Positions 62,292-64,000 of a DNA stretch of 64,000 nucleotides are shown in pieces. Every line of letters begins with the position of its first letter. Position 1 is the stretch's first letter. This DNA is from Phaeobacter italicus (GTDB lineage Bacteria > Pseudomonadota > Alphaproteobacteria > Rhodobacterales > Rhodobacteraceae): NCBI RefSeq assembly GCF_001258055.1, contig NZ_CVRM01000032.1:124001-188000 (forward strand), in the 5' to 3' direction. The position numbers and the translations under genes were made by a program. The notes under the pieces are model-generated. The model saw only the letters and a list, made by a program, of their open reading frames with translations. It was not told the DNA's origin and ran no database searches.

Positions 62292-64000
62292 CTAGTCGCA
62301 GTGAACCTCGGCCAGAATGCTGTCCATCGTCTCGAGGATCATCTGAATATCCTCTGCATCAATCGTCAGGGGCGGGCGAATTTTGAGGATGTTGTCCTTT
62401 GGCCCCTCGCTGCCGATCAGGATTCGGTGGTCGCGCATCCGGTTCTTGAGATAAGAACAGATCGCTGTTGCCTCGGAGCCATCCGGGTTGATCAGTTCCA
62501 CGCCGATAAACAACCCCATTCCTCTGACGTCACCAATCGAGGGATAGCGGCCTTGCAGATCCTTCAGGCCGCTCAACAGTTCGCTGCCGCGCAGGCGCGC
62601 GTTTTCCTGCAGGCCTTCGTCGTCGACAATGTTCAGAACTTCTGTGCCGATCCGGCAGGACAGGTTTGATCCGCCAAAAGTCGAAAAGAACTCTGGTCCC
62701 TGGGCAAAACTCTCAGCGATGTCGCGCGTTGTGACCAGCACACCCAGGGGGTGGCCGTTGCCGATGGGTTTGCCCATCACAACAATGTCCGGGGAGGCCT
62801 CTTGGTGTTCAAATCCAAAGTAGTAGTCCCCAAGACGTCCGAGACCTGTCTGGACCTCATCCGCTATGCAGACCCCACCGGCCTTGCGGATTTTTTCATA
62901 AACGGCAGCCAGATACCCCTTTGGCGGAATGATCTGCCCACCCACGGAGGGGAATGTCTCGGCGATGAAACCAGCAATCCCGTGGCCTGCCTGACGGAGC
63001 TTTGCGATCGCGTCGTCTACAAGATTTGCGTAGTTTTGGGCCCGTTCAGGATCATCGCGGCCGAAGCTGCCGCGATAGTCATCTGCGACCTCGACCAGCT
63101 CAACCCAATCTGACGGCCCCACACCCCCCTTGGCGTTGAACTTATAGGCAGAGACATCGATCACGCCCGTGGTGTTGCCATGATAGCCGTGGTCTGGCGT
63201 TACCATCCCCTTGGCGCCGGTATGGGCCCGCGCCAGTCTCAGCGCCAGCTCGTTCGCTTCGGTTCCTGAGTTCACGAAAAAGCAGACTTCCAAATGCTCG
63301 GGCATCTTTGAAAGAACTTTTTCGGCAAAGGCAGTTTGCGCCGGATGCAGGTAACGGGTGTTGGAGTTCATGCGCTTCAGCTGATCCGCAGCAACGGCCT
63401 GAATGCGCGGATGGGCGTGCCCTACGTGAGGGACGTTATTGTAGGCATCCAGATAGGGCCGCCCCCATTCGTCGAACAGGTGATGTTTCCACCCCCGCAA
63501 GAGCATAACCGGGTCTTGGTAGGTGAGGCTGAGGTTGCCCCCGAAATGTGCCTTGCGCGCGGCCAGAACTGTCGTTTTGTCTGTCGGTTGGTAGCCGGTT
63601 TTCTCTGCTGGCAGGTTCAGCAGCGGCGCCGGATTTGGGCATAGGGCATTCCAAAGAACCAGATCATCAGGATCTGCGACCCCTGGCCAGTCCGCTTCGA
63701 TCCCATCGGTGGACAGGGCGATCTGGAAATGGACATGCGGAGCCCAGCCACCGTTCTGATAGGCATTTCCTAGCTGGCAAAATGCCTGTCCACGCGCGAT
63801 CTTGTCCCCTGCCGTGAGCCGCGTGACACATTCCGGATCAAGGTGGCCGTACAGGGTGTAGAATGGATCGCCGTCATCTGTGAGGTGTTTGAGGATGATA
63901 ACACCCCCGTAATCAAGATGATTGGCGCGGTCTTCGACAATCAGCACCTCGCCATCCAGCGGCGCATGGAGCGCCTGACCGGCGGGTGCGAACACATCCA
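62292..64000 (-). CDS. M23-peptidase domain fused to class III aminotransferase (5' part outside window)
   Basis: The frame is open to the window edge, so the N-terminal part is missing. In view, a metallopeptidase M23-like domain (DVFAPAGQALHAPLDG, LYGHLD, PHVHFQIA) is followed by a class III PLP aminotransferase with FFVNSGTEANELALRLAR, IADEVQTGLGR and the PLP lysine in MGKPIGNGHPLG. In roseobacters I recall a further N-terminal kinase-like domain in such proteins, and kinase plus class III PLP phospho-lyase pairs act on hydroxylysine or phosphoethanolamine in animals. That is a lead for function, not proof. Confidence 0.85.
   Translation of the reverse strand, partial: DVFAPAGQALHAPLDGEVLIVEDRANHLDYGGVIILKHLTDDGDPFYTLYGHLDPECVTRLTAGDKIARGQAFCQLGNAYQNGGWAPHVHFQIALSTDGIEADWPGVADPDDLVLWNALCPNPAPLLNLPAEKTGYQPTDKTTVLAARKAHFGGNLSLTYQDPVMLLRGWKHHLFDEWGRPYLDAYNNVPHVGHAHPRIQAVAADQLKRMNSNTRYLHPAQTAFAEKVLSKMPEHLEVCFFVNSGTEANELALRLARAHTGAKGMVTPDHGYHGNTTGVIDVSAYKFNAKGGVGPSDWVELVEVADDYRGSFGRDDPERAQNYANLVDDAIAKLRQAGHGIAGFIAETFPSVGGQIIPPKGYLAAVYEKIRKAGGVCIADEVQTGLGRLGDYYFGFEHQEASPDIVVMGKPIGNGHPLGVLVTTRDIAESFAQGPEFFSTFGGSNLSCRIGTEVLNIVDDEGLQENARLRGSELLSGLKDLQGRYPSIGDVRGMGLFIGVELINPDGSEATAICSYLKNRMRDHRILIGSEGPKDNILKIRPPLTIDAEDIQMILETMDSILAEVHCD

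Noticed and set aside
1-64000. Mobile elements, prophage, CRISPR arrays, tRNA or rRNA genes
   Set aside because: Scanned for transposase or integrase motifs, long direct repeats, regularly spaced repeats and tRNA-like sequences; none recognised.

Overview
The window looks like the replication-origin region of a Rhodobacterales (Roseobacter-group) alphaproteobacterial chromosome. The evidence is the end of a RegB-type redox kinase, a full CtrA-type site, the block maf / AT-rich gap / hemJ-rho-mnmE-mnmG-rsmG-parA-parB, two perfect parS palindromes, AddAB instead of RecBCD, an AmgK-MurU pair, and an interspersed element with the core AGTATTTGGAGAAAGATGAC. No transposase, integrase, prophage, CRISPR array, tRNA or rRNA was recognised. 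Nearly everything reads as conserved core genome with tight, often overlapping gene junctions.

Layout. 1-12.1 kb (+): regB 3' end, a PAS-only membrane protein behind a CtrA site, tsaE-amgK-murU-addB-addA (tRNA t6A, cell-wall sugar recycling, recombination), trxA and two tandem Lin0512-family genes. 12.1-15.8 kb: a DUF1127 gene, then hslV, a polytopic membrane protein and hslU behind a heat-shock-type promoter. 15.9-23.3 kb: a lipoprotein hydrolase, then timA-mltA-smr (-), fxsA and secB (+), and maf-aroE-coaE-dnaQ (-). 23.3-23.7 kb: candidate oriC. 23.7-31.1 kb (+): hemJ, rho, mnmE, mnmG, rsmG, parA, parB. 31.1-38.5 kb: rph-rdgB-hemW-ybaN (-), hrcA-grpE (+), mutS (-). 38.6-50.5 kb: malic enzyme, ribokinase, exported MsrA, an aminotransferase/sulfotransferase-like pair, SCP2, argG-DUF1810, a membrane protein, ilvA, and a divergent Hpt / response-regulator-phosphatase pair. 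50.5-64 kb: two NUDIX enzymes, Hsp33, CCA transferase, two half-ABC exporters behind a structured leader, an RNA methyltransferase, a bacterial voltage-gated sodium channel, two L,D-transpeptidases, a CAP lipoprotein, a 60-residue membrane protein, and the 3' part of an M23-aminotransferase fusion.

How it fits together. The centre is a replication and segregation hub: candidate DnaA boxes beside maf/hemJ, parA-parB, and parS sites built into the start regions of mnmG and rsmG. Around it lie proteostasis genes (hslVU, hrcA-grpE, hslO, secB, trxA, msrA), of which three loci share a similar promoter-like layout, and cell-wall genes (mltA, amgK-murU, two L,D-transpeptidases). The CtrA site and the Hpt/phosphatase pair suggest links to the CtrA and partner-switching circuits known in this order.

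I found no clear new defence or mobile system. The most unusual items are the regulatory DNA embedded in genes, the structured leader at 53.9 kb, the interspersed start-like element, the aminotransferase/sulfotransferase-like pair with a palindromic operator candidate, and the M23-aminotransferase fusion.
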